A DNA stretch of 64,000 nt from Ceratobasidium sp. AG-K (Eukaryota > Basidiomycota > Agaricomycetes > Cantharellales > Ceratobasidiaceae). Position numbers and translations under genes: made by a program. Positions 9,142 through 17,211 of this stretch are shown here, piece by piece; positions within the stretch are counted from its first letter, which is position 1, and every line of letters begins with the position of its first letter. Below the pieces are notes generated by a model. It was not told where the DNA came from and did not search any database. It saw only the letters and a list, made by a program, of their open reading frames with translations. The stretch covers positions 1,240,001 to 1,304,000 of the forward strand of contig JAWNGF010000007.1 of the NCBI GenBank assembly GCA_037039685.1, read 5' to 3'.

Positions 9142-12100
9142 AAAAAACCAGCAGAGGAAACAATGTACTTTAGAGCAACAAACAAATCAACCATTGTTTA
9201 CACAAACATTGCCGGAATCACAGAACCAGTCCCTACTCTCATCGATTCAGGAGCTTCTAAGAACTTTATGGACATCTCTTGGGCCCGCTCCAACAACATT
9301 CCTCTCATTGAGCTTCCCTCTCCATGAAAAGTAATTGGCATCCAGGGAAAAGAACTCTCACACCAAATACACTTCAAAGCCAAGCTTGTACTAGACGTAG
9401 AAGGAAAAACCTTCAAACAAATCTTTTTTGCTATGCCTACTGGAGAAACCAAGCTCATTTTAGGACTTGAATGGCTAGAAGAGGCAAACCCCAATATTAA
9501 CTGGAAAACGAAGCACATATCATGGCGACCTGAACCCATACAAGCAAGAACGGCCTCAATAGATGACCTACCAGAAGAATTCAAGGAATTTGCCAATGTG
9601 TTTAGCAAGGAAAAGTTCAAGAGAATTCCGGATCATTGCCCATATGACTGTGCCATCAACTTCAAGGAAGGGGCTGAACTTCCAAAACCAGCCAGACCTA
9701 TCCCGCTCTCACTGGCCAAATCAATTGCACTAAGGGAATACCTGGATGAGGAAATCGCCACTGGGAAAATTCGACCCAGCAAATCCCCCATTGCATCACC
9801 TTGCTTCTTTGTCAAGAAACCTATTGATCCAAAGAATCCAGAAGCAGTGCAACAATTACAGCTTGTCCAAGACCTCAGAGGAGTGAACGCCATTACAAAG
9901 GATGACAGGTTCCCAATGCCCTTAATGGAAGACCTTCTGGATAAAATCAAGGATGCAAAAATTTTCTCCACAATCGATCTGTGCATGGGTTTCAACAATA
10001 TCAGAATTAGGGAAGGGGACAAATGGAAGACAGCTTTCAGAACCAAAGAAGGCCTGTTCAAATACATTGTCATGCCATTTGGACTAAAAAACGCACCCGC
10101 CATATTCCAAAGATACATGAACCACATCTTCCATGACCTTATTGACGTATGTGTCATAGTATACATTGACAACATCCTAGTCTTTTCTAAAAACAGAAGC
10201 CAACATACTATAGATGTCAGGAGGGTGCTGAAGATCTTACTGGATGAAAACCTATTTGCAAAGCTCCCGAAATGCGAATTCTTTGTCACCAAACTTACAT
10301 ATACCGGACTTGGAATCAGTGATTCTGGCATCTCAATGGAGGAAGAGAAGGTCAAGGCAATAAAGGAATGGAAGGAACCAAAAACGGTCAAGCAGGTTCA
10401 AGCGTTCCTAGGATTTGCAAACTTCTACCAAAGACTTGTACCAAATTTTAGCCACTTAGCAAAACCCTTGACAACCCTAACAAGAAAGGATAACAAATGG
10501 AAATGGGAGAAGGATCAACAGGAAGCTTTTGATGCCTTGAAAGCAGAAATTAGCAAGGAGCCCACACTACGCCATCCTGACCCTGAGAAACCCTTTTTTC
10601 TGGAAACGGATGCAAGCGGAGTAGCAATGGGGGCAATTCTTTCTCAAAGGCAAGATGGTGGCTACCTACACCCTATAGCATTCCTGTCAAAATCCTTCAA
10701 TGAGGCGCAGCTCAACTACGACATCCATGACAAGGAACTTATGGCAATCATAGAATCACTGACACATTGGAGGTTATACTTGAGGGAACAAAGGATCCAA
10801 TCACTATCTACACCAATCACAGGAACCTACAATTCTGGAAAGAAGCAAGAACGTTCAACTGTCAACACGCAAGATGGCATCAACTACTGGCTTCCTACAA
10901 CTTTGATATCATATACTGTCCTGGAGTCCTTTTGTCTAAGCCAGACCTGTTGTCAAGACGATCTGACCATGAGGATATTCCCACACTGGAACAAATTATG
11001 ATATCTGCTGAAAAGTTTAAAGGATTTATGGGGCAGATGGACACAGACATTATGGCAACTATCAGGGAAGCACAAGAAACTGACAAAGGACTGGCAAAAA
11101 TCAAGGAAATCTGCAAATCAAGGGAAATGCTACCAAGAACCCTGCAACATAGCGCAAAAGATTACGACTTCAAGGAGGGACTAATATGGTACAAAGGGAA
11201 AATTTATGTCCCAGAAGATAAGGAAGCCAGACTGACCATCATGCAACTACACCACGACTCAAGGATTGCAGGGCATCAGGGACAAGCCAGGATGTTGGAA
11301 CTAATAGCAAGAAGATACTTCTGGCCAGGGATGAAGCAGAGCATAAACAGATATGTGGAATCCTGTGAGACCTGCCAACAAACAAGGGGATCAAAGTCAA
11401 TAGTACCAATCAAACCTCTGGAAATTCCAAAAGGTCCCTGGGAAGACATAGCTTTTGACTTTGTAGTAAAATTACCAAAGTCCAGAGGGTCAGACAGCAT
11501 CATGGTAGTGGTGGACCGGTTCTCAAGAATGGCACATTTCATACCCTGCAAAGAATCTCACATGGCAAGCAAGCTGGCAAATCCTTTTGTCACAAATGTT
11601 TGGAAACTACACAGTTTTCCCAAAAGCACAATCTCAGACTGAGGGACTACTTTCAATTCTAAACTTCTGAAGGCCATTTACAAGAGAATTGGAACTAGCC
11701 CAAGTTTCAGCACTGCCTACCACCCCCGGACAGACGGAGTAACAGAAAGAATCAACCAATGGATGGAAGGCTGGCTACAATCCTTTGTCAACTACCAGCA
11801 AGATGATTGGGCAGACTTGTTACCAATTGCAGAATTCAGTTATAATCTGCAGAAACACCGTGTAACAGGTAGTTCCCCTTTTGCAATAGTCTATGGCAGG
11901 GAAACATTGTGGAACATCTTGTCAGAAGAAACGACAGTTCCTGAAGCAAACACCATTACAGAAAAATGGTGTAGCATCCACAACAAAGCTATTGCATCAA
12001 TGGAAAACCAAAGGCTCCCAGAGGAAGAACCAAAAAACGAGTACCAGGAAGGAGATCTAGTATGGCTGTTAGGAAGAAACATCCAAACAAAAAGACCCTC

Positions 12101-12458
12101 AAAGAAACTGGATAACAAGAAGCATGGACCATTTGTTGTGAAGCGGAAGATAGGATCACATGCTTATGAGCTCACCCTGCCAGCAACAATGAGGGTGCAC
12201 CCTGTTTTCCACATCGACTTGCTCAGCCCTTACATAGAAGACACAGAGTTCAAGCAAAACCAACCCCGACCACCGCCTATTATTACTGAAGAAGGAGAAG
12301 AAGAATATGAAGTAGAGAAGATTTTGGACTGGAAGGAGACAAAGGATGGTCTTTTTTACAGGGTCAGATGGAAGGGTTATGGAAGTGAAGAAGACACAGA
12401 ACAAAGGGCGGAAGATTTTGGTCACCTTTCAAAGATCATCAAGGACCTTCTATGCTGA
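9127..12458 (+). pseudogene. Gy1-a pol polyprotein, degenerate
   Basis: In order: retropepsin motif LIDSGASKNF (about 9241), then a TGA at 9325-9327 where the intact copy has an Arg codon; RT with YIDN at about 10163 in place of YIDD, so a catalytic Asp is lost; RNase H block FLETDASG (about 10600); a one-base loss near 10783; integrase zinc-binding HHCC region (about 11246-11380) and core DFVVKLPKS; a TGA at 11640-11642 replacing the Arg of SDRGTTF; the rest of integrase; chromodomain (about 12300-12420) and a TGA at 12456. The intact counterpart in Gy1-c has 1304 residues. Several stops are CGA to TGA changes. Confidence 0.92.
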
Positions 12459-12604
12459 CACCCCGAAGCTCCCACGCCATCTAACTATGTTCCAGGAAAG
12501 ATAAAAGGCAGAGGGGGTGCAACTGGTAGTGATACTTGCCAAACTTGCTCATTATCCAACTTGTTCTACACACTCCACACTTTAAACCTTTTTTGCTCCC
12601 CACA

Positions 12605-13369
12605 ATGCCTGCTGTCACCCATTCCACAATCTCCAACAACCTGGTCCGTGTCCTCAAAGGACCGGCCTTTGCCACAGCAAGGGTCCTTGACAATGGGGCC
12701 GCCCTCTATGTCTTCAAGAGGTTGCAACAGAGCTCGGGCAGAATGCACTTCAGGGCGTTGGATGACATCCTACACTCAGACCTGGGAGAATTCCAGTGGG
12801 TTGGAAAAAAATGGCCAACACGCATGCAAGTCCTGCAAAAGGACATCTACGTTTGTCAAGGATGCGCTGCATTCCAAGTCTTGGAGGTCGTCCTCCTTTC
12901 CACCCACATGCTCGGAGTCGTCGAATGGGGGCAAGAGGGAGCATACTCAAGCAAATGGGTACTGGGTTATGACGGAAGACCACCAACACTTCAACCCAGG
13001 TGGAACAACGCTTGGGACACCAACTACGAGAAAGACCTGAGCAACTGGAGGATGGAGAGGGGCAGGTACCAGAAGGAGAAAATCAAATGGGAGCCTTACT
13101 GGTGGAGGAAGGAGGAGACCAATGTGTTGGCATGGAAGGAGGCAGAACCTGATGTACGACAATGGGATGAGGAGTTTGTGGAGGCCCAGAAGAGGGTTTT
13201 GGACTGGTCCAAGGCAGACTGGTCAAAAGAGGAGACTTGGGAAGAGTGGGAAAAGTTCTTGGACAAGCCAGGGAATACCATCTTCAATCCCATCAACCTG
13301 ACCTTGGAGGACGAAGAGGGGTTGGAGGAGTATATGCTGCAGAAGGGAAAGGACTGTGCAGTGCAGTAA
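12605..13369 (+). CDS. Gy1 ORF3: tryptophan-rich protein of unknown function (254 aa)
   Basis: Starts at an ATG with A at -3, soon after the chromodomain, and ends 41 bp before the 3' LTR. It has 16 Trp in 254 residues, all at the same positions as in the Gy1-c copy, mostly in the C-terminal half (EPYWWRKEE, VLDWSKADW, WEEWEKF). The N-terminal half has a conserved Cys pair (VCQGCAAFQ). I see no signal peptide or membrane segment, so it is not an envelope protein despite the env-like position. It overlaps the C-terminal tail of pol in another frame. It stays fully open although gag and pol of this element are ruined. I do not recognise the family. Confidence 0.75.
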   Translation: MPAVTHSTISNNLVRVLKGPAFATARVLDNGAALYVFKRLQQSSGRMHFRALDDILHSDLGEFQWVGKKWPTRMQVLQKDIYVCQGCAAFQVLEVVLLSTHMLGVVEWGQEGAYSSKWVLGYDGRPPTLQPRWNNAWDTNYEKDLSNWRMERGRYQKEKIKWEPYWWRKEETNVLAWKEAEPDVRQWDEEFVEAQKRVLDWSKADWSKEETWEEWEKFLDKPGNTIFNPINLTLEDEEGLEEYMLQKGKDCAVQ

Positions 13370-13398
13370 GTCCATTCAGGTCCCCCAAACGGACTCTT

Positions 13399-13410
13399 AG
13401 GGGGGAGTAA
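13399..13410 (+). other. Gy1-a polypurine tract
   Basis: AGGGGGGAGTAA directly before the 3' LTR, the expected plus-strand primer. The same tract borders the other Gy1 LTRs. Confidence 0.75.
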
Positions 13411-13868
13411 TGTTGTGAGCCAACTCACTCCATCAGACTCACCTGTTGCATCGCCTGCCTGTTTTCTCCTTTACGTTGTGTTTCCGTTTCCATTTGCTGC
13501 ATTGCCACCTTCTTGTGGTTGTTTGTGTTACATTGTGTAATGCGGCTGTGCTTTTGTATGAGTCATGTCTGTTCATACAGCATGACTCACTTGGACACTC
13601 CTGACTGGCTGTTTTGTGTGACTCATGTGGCTGCACCTTGTATGACTCGGCCACTTCCTGAATATATATAGAGAACCGACAAGCCTGGTAACCCCAGCTT
13701 GTTTTGTCTCGTCAAAACATCCCCTTTGAGTGACACTTTGAACCACCCCTACCCTCAAGAGCCTACAGACACTTAAGTGTGTTGCGGTTCAAGAGGTCAC
13801 TTAGGTCTTAGTGCCGTCCACTCTCCTTTGCGGCTTGTCTCATAGCCACTAAGAAGAAGCTTACAACA
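13411..13868 (+). repeat. Gy1-a 3' LTR (458 bp)
   Basis: Starts TGTTGTGAGCC, ends CTTACAACA, followed by the CCCTC duplication. It has the same TATA stretch and AGCTTGTTTTGT start as the 5' copy. Confidence 0.95.
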
Positions 13869-13873
13869 CCCTC

Positions 13874-14085
13874 AGTAACTTGAGTAGAGCTTGGCTTCAC
13901 CATGTACCATTCATCCAGGCAGCAAGCCAGGCCTTTTTAGGGTCTTTTTGGCTCTCAAAGAACCTGCAGTCACACCATTGCTCAACACACAAATCTAGCA
14001 TCCTGGAATCAAGACTCACCAGAAGAACAGATGCTTATCTTTTGATACCTCCAGATATCCAGAGTATTGCTTCACATTTGGGTTG
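13874..14085 (-). pseudogene. Carboxypeptidase fragment: two exons between Gy1-a and Gy2-a
   Basis: On the minus strand 14085-14020 reads NPNVKQYSGYLEVSKDKHLFF plus two bases of a Trp codon. A 56 bp intron (14019 GTGAGT to 13964 CAG) follows, then 13963-13908 reads FFESQKDPKKAWLAAWMN plus one base. This is the N-terminal substrate-cleft region of S10 peptidases, normally just before NGGPG. The next intron starts GTACAT at 13907 and ends at 5359 on the other side of Gy1-a, giving about 54 bp once the element is removed. Bases 14081-14085 are the Gy2-a duplication. Confidence 0.85.
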
Positions 14086-14501
14086 TGTCATGAGCTGACT
14101 AAGCTCAGACATTTTATTCTGATTTTATATCTTTTTTTCCGAACACTTTCCTTTTATGGTACAAATGTCCTCTGGCGCTTAACTTGTATCATGTGATGTA
14201 TTTGTCTTTCCATTTGATATTGGTGATGCTTCCGGAACTTCCAGAATGTCGAGTCATACCTCTTATCTCACTTATCATCGGTTGTACTCGGCTTTCCCAC
14301 ACTGATAGATGATGACGTGGCATTGATCCCTCATGTATATAAACCCAGAGGTCAAGCCGGTTAACGACAAGGCTTGACCTCCTCTCCACTAGGACTTGCT
14401 CAATCAAATCCCCTAAACTATCACTATTCCTTGGGTTCTAAGACTTGTCTAAGTCGAACCCCTTAACCTTTATATATACCTAATTTACCCAAGTCGGGAC
14501 A
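14086..14501 (+). repeat. Gy2-a 5' LTR (416 bp)
   Basis: Starts TGTCATGAGCTGAC and ends AAGTCGGGACA. It carries TATATAAA at 14336-14343 and the predicted RNA start at 14369. The first bases contain the inverted pair TGAGCT/AGCTCA. Confidence 0.95.
14336..14380 (+). promoter_or_regulatory. Gy2-a core promoter and predicted transcript start
   Basis: TATATAAA (14336-14343) is followed about 30 bases later by AAGGCTTGACCT (14369-14380). That dodecamer is the exact complement of the primer site after the LTR, which is how the start is inferred. Confidence 0.7.
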
Positions 14502-14503
14502 TT

Positions 14504-14515
14504 AGGTCAAGCCTT
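14504..14515 (+). other. Gy2-a self-primer binding site
   Basis: AGGTCAAGCCTT lies two bases (TT) after the LTR and is the exact reverse complement of 14369-14380. The geometry is the same as in Gy1 although the sequence is unrelated. Confidence 0.85.
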
Positions 14516-14973
14516 TCAAAGCATCAGCCTCAAAGCTCCTGCTTTTTCCACCAAGTAGATAGAACGTACACGGGAAAACGGGCATAGTACAACGGACGAA
14601 GAGCTATACTTGATATAGACCAGTAGTCCCACGTCGCTATACGCTGTCAGTGAACCCAATCGTTATCCTCTTTCGGGTCATAGCGGCTTTAGTCAGCTAA
14701 ATACACCCTCACTCTGTTATACACTGTCGCTATCACGCCCGCCCAAGGCTGTTGATAACTGATAAGATCAGATAAGGAGTATATAAAGCAAAAGCTTAGC
14801 GTCTAGCACCCTTCACATCCAAATCAACATCTCGAGGAAGCCAGATCCTCTCAAGCGAAACTGGAAAGTGGTCGGAGCACCACCCAAGTTAACACTCTTA
14901 TCCATCAAGAACCACATCAACCAGTCGTTTCCATCAGTACGCACTAAAAAGGAACTAATTAGTAACTAACTAA

Positions 14974-15600
14974 TTAACCTTAAAAGTGTTCCCCGCATTT
15001 TTTAGCCTCTGCGAAGCAGTCTTTAGACTAAAGGACTTCGTACTTGATCTAGACACCAAAGTCGACGAATTAAACAGTCGAATCGAAGTGCTAGAAGAAG
15101 ATCAAGTTGAACAAGCAGAGGATCTAAGGGTTGAACGTACCAGAAACGACGAAAACCACAATCAACTCGAAGCCGATTATCAATCCCTCCATTCAAGGCT
15201 CGAGTTCATCGAAATTAACCTCGACAATACAAATAAGCAACAAGCCGATCAAGATCGTGTCCAAAGCATAAATCTAGCGGACACTAATATCGAAGTCGAG
15301 CGATTGCAAGAACAAACCCGTGTCTTGATCGAAAACTGCGACCAACTTATAAAAATCCAAGAAAAACACACTCGAAAGGTCGAAAATCTCATCAGCAACA
15401 ACAAACGTCAGTGGCGTACTATCGAAACCCTTAAAGACAAAATCAAGGGCAAATACTGTCATCAAGCAGCAGAAGTGCGTATTCCTATCAATCAGGATTA
15501 CCGCCTTCTAAATCACCTTAATACTATCGCACCCAACCCTTTCCAGTGGGACCAAGACCTCGACTCACACAGGAACAACACAGGGAACAACTTAGACTAG
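14974..15600 (+). CDS. Gy2-a pre-gag reading frame without ATG: coiled-coil protein
   Basis: This frame is open from 14974 to the TAG at 15598-15600 and contains no ATG. From about 15025 the translation is strongly heptad-like (LDTKVDELNSRIEVLEEDQ, then QEKHTRKVENLISNNKRQW), so it reads as real protein and not chance. A possible 69 bp intron (14937 GTACGC, ACTAAC branch-like site, TTTTTTAG ending 15005) would splice in phase 2, but the exon before it has no ATG either. Initiation at GTG 14986 or an ACG or CTG codon is possible. A remnant of the same frame occurs in Gy2-b at about 37876-38395. The function is unknown; it could be an extra gag-like assembly protein. Confidence 0.5.
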   Translation, partial: LTLKVFPAFFSLCEAVFRLKDFVLDLDTKVDELNSRIEVLEEDQVEQAEDLRVERTRNDENHNQLEADYQSLHSRLEFIEINLDNTNKQQADQDRVQSINLADTNIEVERLQEQTRVLIENCDQLIKIQEKHTRKVENLISNNKRQWRTIETLKDKIKGKYCHQAAEVRIPINQDYRLLNHLNTIAPNPFQWDQDLDSHRNNTGNNLD

Positions 15601-15797
15601 AGTCCCTAAGACTCTTTATTGAAGACGTTCATCGTAACTACATATACGAACAGTACGACGAACTAGGTCAAATCAACGCGTTGTTCCTGGAAGACGAAAA
15701 TCTTGAATTGATATTTTTGAGAAGCTTGCGCATCATTAAAGACAGAAGGGTTCGAAGAAGAATCCGTGATATTTTGTACGGTCTGGGATCCCAATAA
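15546..15797 (+). CDS. Gy2-a second pre-gag frame, also without ATG
   Basis: Open frame of about 83 codons, -1 relative to the coiled-coil frame and overlapping its last 55 bases. The translation is charged and helical (YEQYDELGQINALFLEDENL, then RRVRRRIRDILYGL). It ends 26 bp before the gag ATG. It may be the continuation of the coiled-coil protein by a frame change or splice. I found no canonical slippery heptamer in the overlap, so this stays a hypothesis. Confidence 0.35.
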   Translation: MGPRPRLTQEQHREQLRLESLRLFIEDVHRNYIYEQYDELGQINALFLEDENLELIFLRSLRIIKDRRVRRRIRDILYGLGSQ

Positions 15798-15823
15798 ATC
15801 TACCTCTTTTTCCCCACTCCGAT

Positions 15824-17176
15824 ATGTCAAGAGCCCCATCACCTAGTCAAGGTGGATTTACCCAAATCTCAGCAACATCCGGACCCGAGGTAGTTGCACA
15901 TGCAATCAATGCCTTAATAGACGAAGTGCGAAAAATTAACGGTCACATTAATGCCTTAAATGGTATCACTTCTACCCTAGAACAGGGAATCGACAATAAC
16001 ATTGCAGATATCCACGCAATTCAAAATCAAACTGCACAAATTGCACCCCTTCACCAATTAATGAATGCAGTATCTCAGTCACTTGCAAACCTAGGGGCAA
16101 CACCCTCCACCACCGCGTCAACAACCACCCCAGGATATAAACTCAAAATGCATCCCCCAGAAGAATTTTCTGGAGATGTAGATAAATTTGACGAGTTTAA
16201 GTCGCAATGTACCTTGTACATAAATCATACGTCGCCACAAGCAACCACAGAACAAAAAATCACTTATATCATGGGTTATTGCAAGGGGCCTGCCTATGTA
16301 TGGATGCAACCTGGAATTGATGTAGACACAGCAAGAAGGGGAGCAACAAATTGGCTACACGACATGGATGAATTCTGGAACGAAATGCAAGCTAGGTTTG
16401 GCGATGTTCACAAGATCGACCGATATAGACAATTATACAAGAAATTGATCCAGAAGAACTCTGTCCAAGATTATCTACGAGACTTCGTCACTTATTCATC
16501 GGTACTCGGGTACACTGATCGAGTACTTCGCGATGATTTCTATGATGGTCTTAAGGATGAAATCAAGATGGCCATGGTGTCACAGAACTTTAAACCCCAC
16601 GAAGTGACAAGGACATTCAACCAAGTTCGCGAAAGAGCCCTGGAAATTGACTCCACAATGAATGCTATTAACGCACCAAAGAAGTTGCAAAGCCCACAAA
16701 GCACCACTTCGAAACAAAGTACTTCCAAGACAATCACAAGTACTCCAAACGCCTCACTAGGTCAAAGATTCAATGTAAATGACCGAGTCTTTATGTCAAA
16801 ACCTACAGGAGGGGTGCAATACGGCAAAATCTCAAGCATTACCCGAAACGCCAAGGGCCGTCCAGTTCCACAGATCTCCTGGGATGATGGGACAAAAGGA
16901 AATGTCCCTTTTGGAGCAATTCAAAGAGACACCCGAACCAGTAACCTCAACGCTCCTACCATCCAAACACCCAAACCGTCCACTCCTGCTAAAGACCCTA
17001 ATGCAATGGACCTTGATGGAAAAGGAAAAGGACCAATGATCTGCTTCACCTGCGGCGGTAAGGGACACTCAGCAAGAGTCTGTCCTTCCAAGAACACAGC
17101 GTCAGGATTTGAAGCTCAGATTGAAGAAATCTCTTCAGACATCGAATCGGGAAAAGACGTCACCGAGGCTTATTAA
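15824..17176 (+). CDS. gag: Gy2-a gag (450 aa)
   Basis: The first ATG after the predicted RNA start. The N-terminal 90 residues are helical. A capsid-like retrotransposon gag domain lies at about residues 105-270 (FSGDVDKFDEFKSQCTLYI, later QDYLRDFVTYSSVLGY). An internal segment at about 320-365 (FNVNDRVFMSKPTGGVQYG, then ISWDDGTKGNVPFGAI) resembles a small beta domain. The zinc knuckle CFTCGGKGHSARVC at about 406-419 fits CX2CX4HX4C and would bind RNA. The stop is at 17174-17176, 19 bases after a slippery heptamer. It forms the particle in the cytoplasm. Confidence 0.93.
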   Translation: MSRAPSPSQGGFTQISATSGPEVVAHAINALIDEVRKINGHINALNGITSTLEQGIDNNIADIHAIQNQTAQIAPLHQLMNAVSQSLANLGATPSTTASTTTPGYKLKMHPPEEFSGDVDKFDEFKSQCTLYINHTSPQATTEQKITYIMGYCKGPAYVWMQPGIDVDTARRGATNWLHDMDEFWNEMQARFGDVHKIDRYRQLYKKLIQKNSVQDYLRDFVTYSSVLGYTDRVLRDDFYDGLKDEIKMAMVSQNFKPHEVTRTFNQVRERALEIDSTMNAINAPKKLQSPQSTTSKQSTSKTITSTPNASLGQRFNVNDRVFMSKPTGGVQYGKISSITRNAKGRPVPQISWDDGTKGNVPFGAIQRDTRTSNLNAPTIQTPKPSTPAKDPNAMDLDGKGKGPMICFTCGGKGHSARVCPSKNTASGFEAQIEEISSDIESGKDVTEAY

Positions 17177-17195
17177 GGAGCCAAGTACTCGGTGA
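17149..17195 (+). promoter_or_regulatory. Gy2-a candidate -1 frameshift site with perfect 8 bp stem
   Basis: GGGAAAA at 17149-17155 in gag phase (G GGA AAA), a 4-base spacer, then stem TCACCGAG (17160-17167) pairing perfectly with CTCGGTGA (17188-17195) around a 20-base loop that holds the gag TAA. The -1 frame is open from the heptamer into pol. The same heptamer is used by the unrelated Gy1 family. Confidence 0.72.
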
Positions 17196-17211
17196 TATAT
17201 TAGCTAGTAAT

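Larger units (their letters stand above)
5378..13868 (+). mobile_element. Gy1-a: full-length Ty3/gypsy chromovirus, degenerate
   Basis: Bounded by LTRs (5378-5834 and 13411-13868) and a perfect 5 bp duplication CCCTC (5373-5377 and 13869-13873). The order is LTR, self-primer site, gag, pol (protease, RT, RNase H, integrase, chromodomain), ORF3, purine tract, LTR. The two LTRs differ at roughly 14 positions by eye, nearly all transitions. Gag is frameshifted and split by a Tc1 element. Pol has stops at 9325, 11640 and 12456 and a frameshift near 10783. ORF3 is the only intact gene of the element itself. The insertion point is an intron of the S10 carboxypeptidase. Confidence 0.95.

Noticed and set aside
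9325..9327. The TGA shared by Gy1-a and Gy1-b after the protease as proof of a common defective ancestor
   Set aside because: The codon appears to derive from CGA, a CpG site; Gy1-d has CAA there. Recurrent C to T change explains it equally well.
9633..10391. Long antisense frames of about 250 codons opposite RT (also at 40481-41239)
   Set aside because: Shadows of the conserved RT coding strand; the translations are hydrophobic Ser/Leu-rich mirror products with no family resemblance.
10767..11642. Separate integrase gene in Gy1-a starting with its own ATG
   Set aside because: It is the continuation of pol after a one-base frameshift near 10783; the intact Gy1-c has a single pol frame.
12605..13369. 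ORF3 as an envelope gene making Gy1 an errantivirus-like virus
   Set aside because: No signal peptide, no membrane segment and no cysteine-rich ectodomain; position alone is not enough.
14937..15005. Candidate 69 bp intron in the Gy2-a leader as an explanation for the missing ATG
   Set aside because: Splice signals look plausible, but the exon before it contains no ATG, so splicing there does not supply a start codon.
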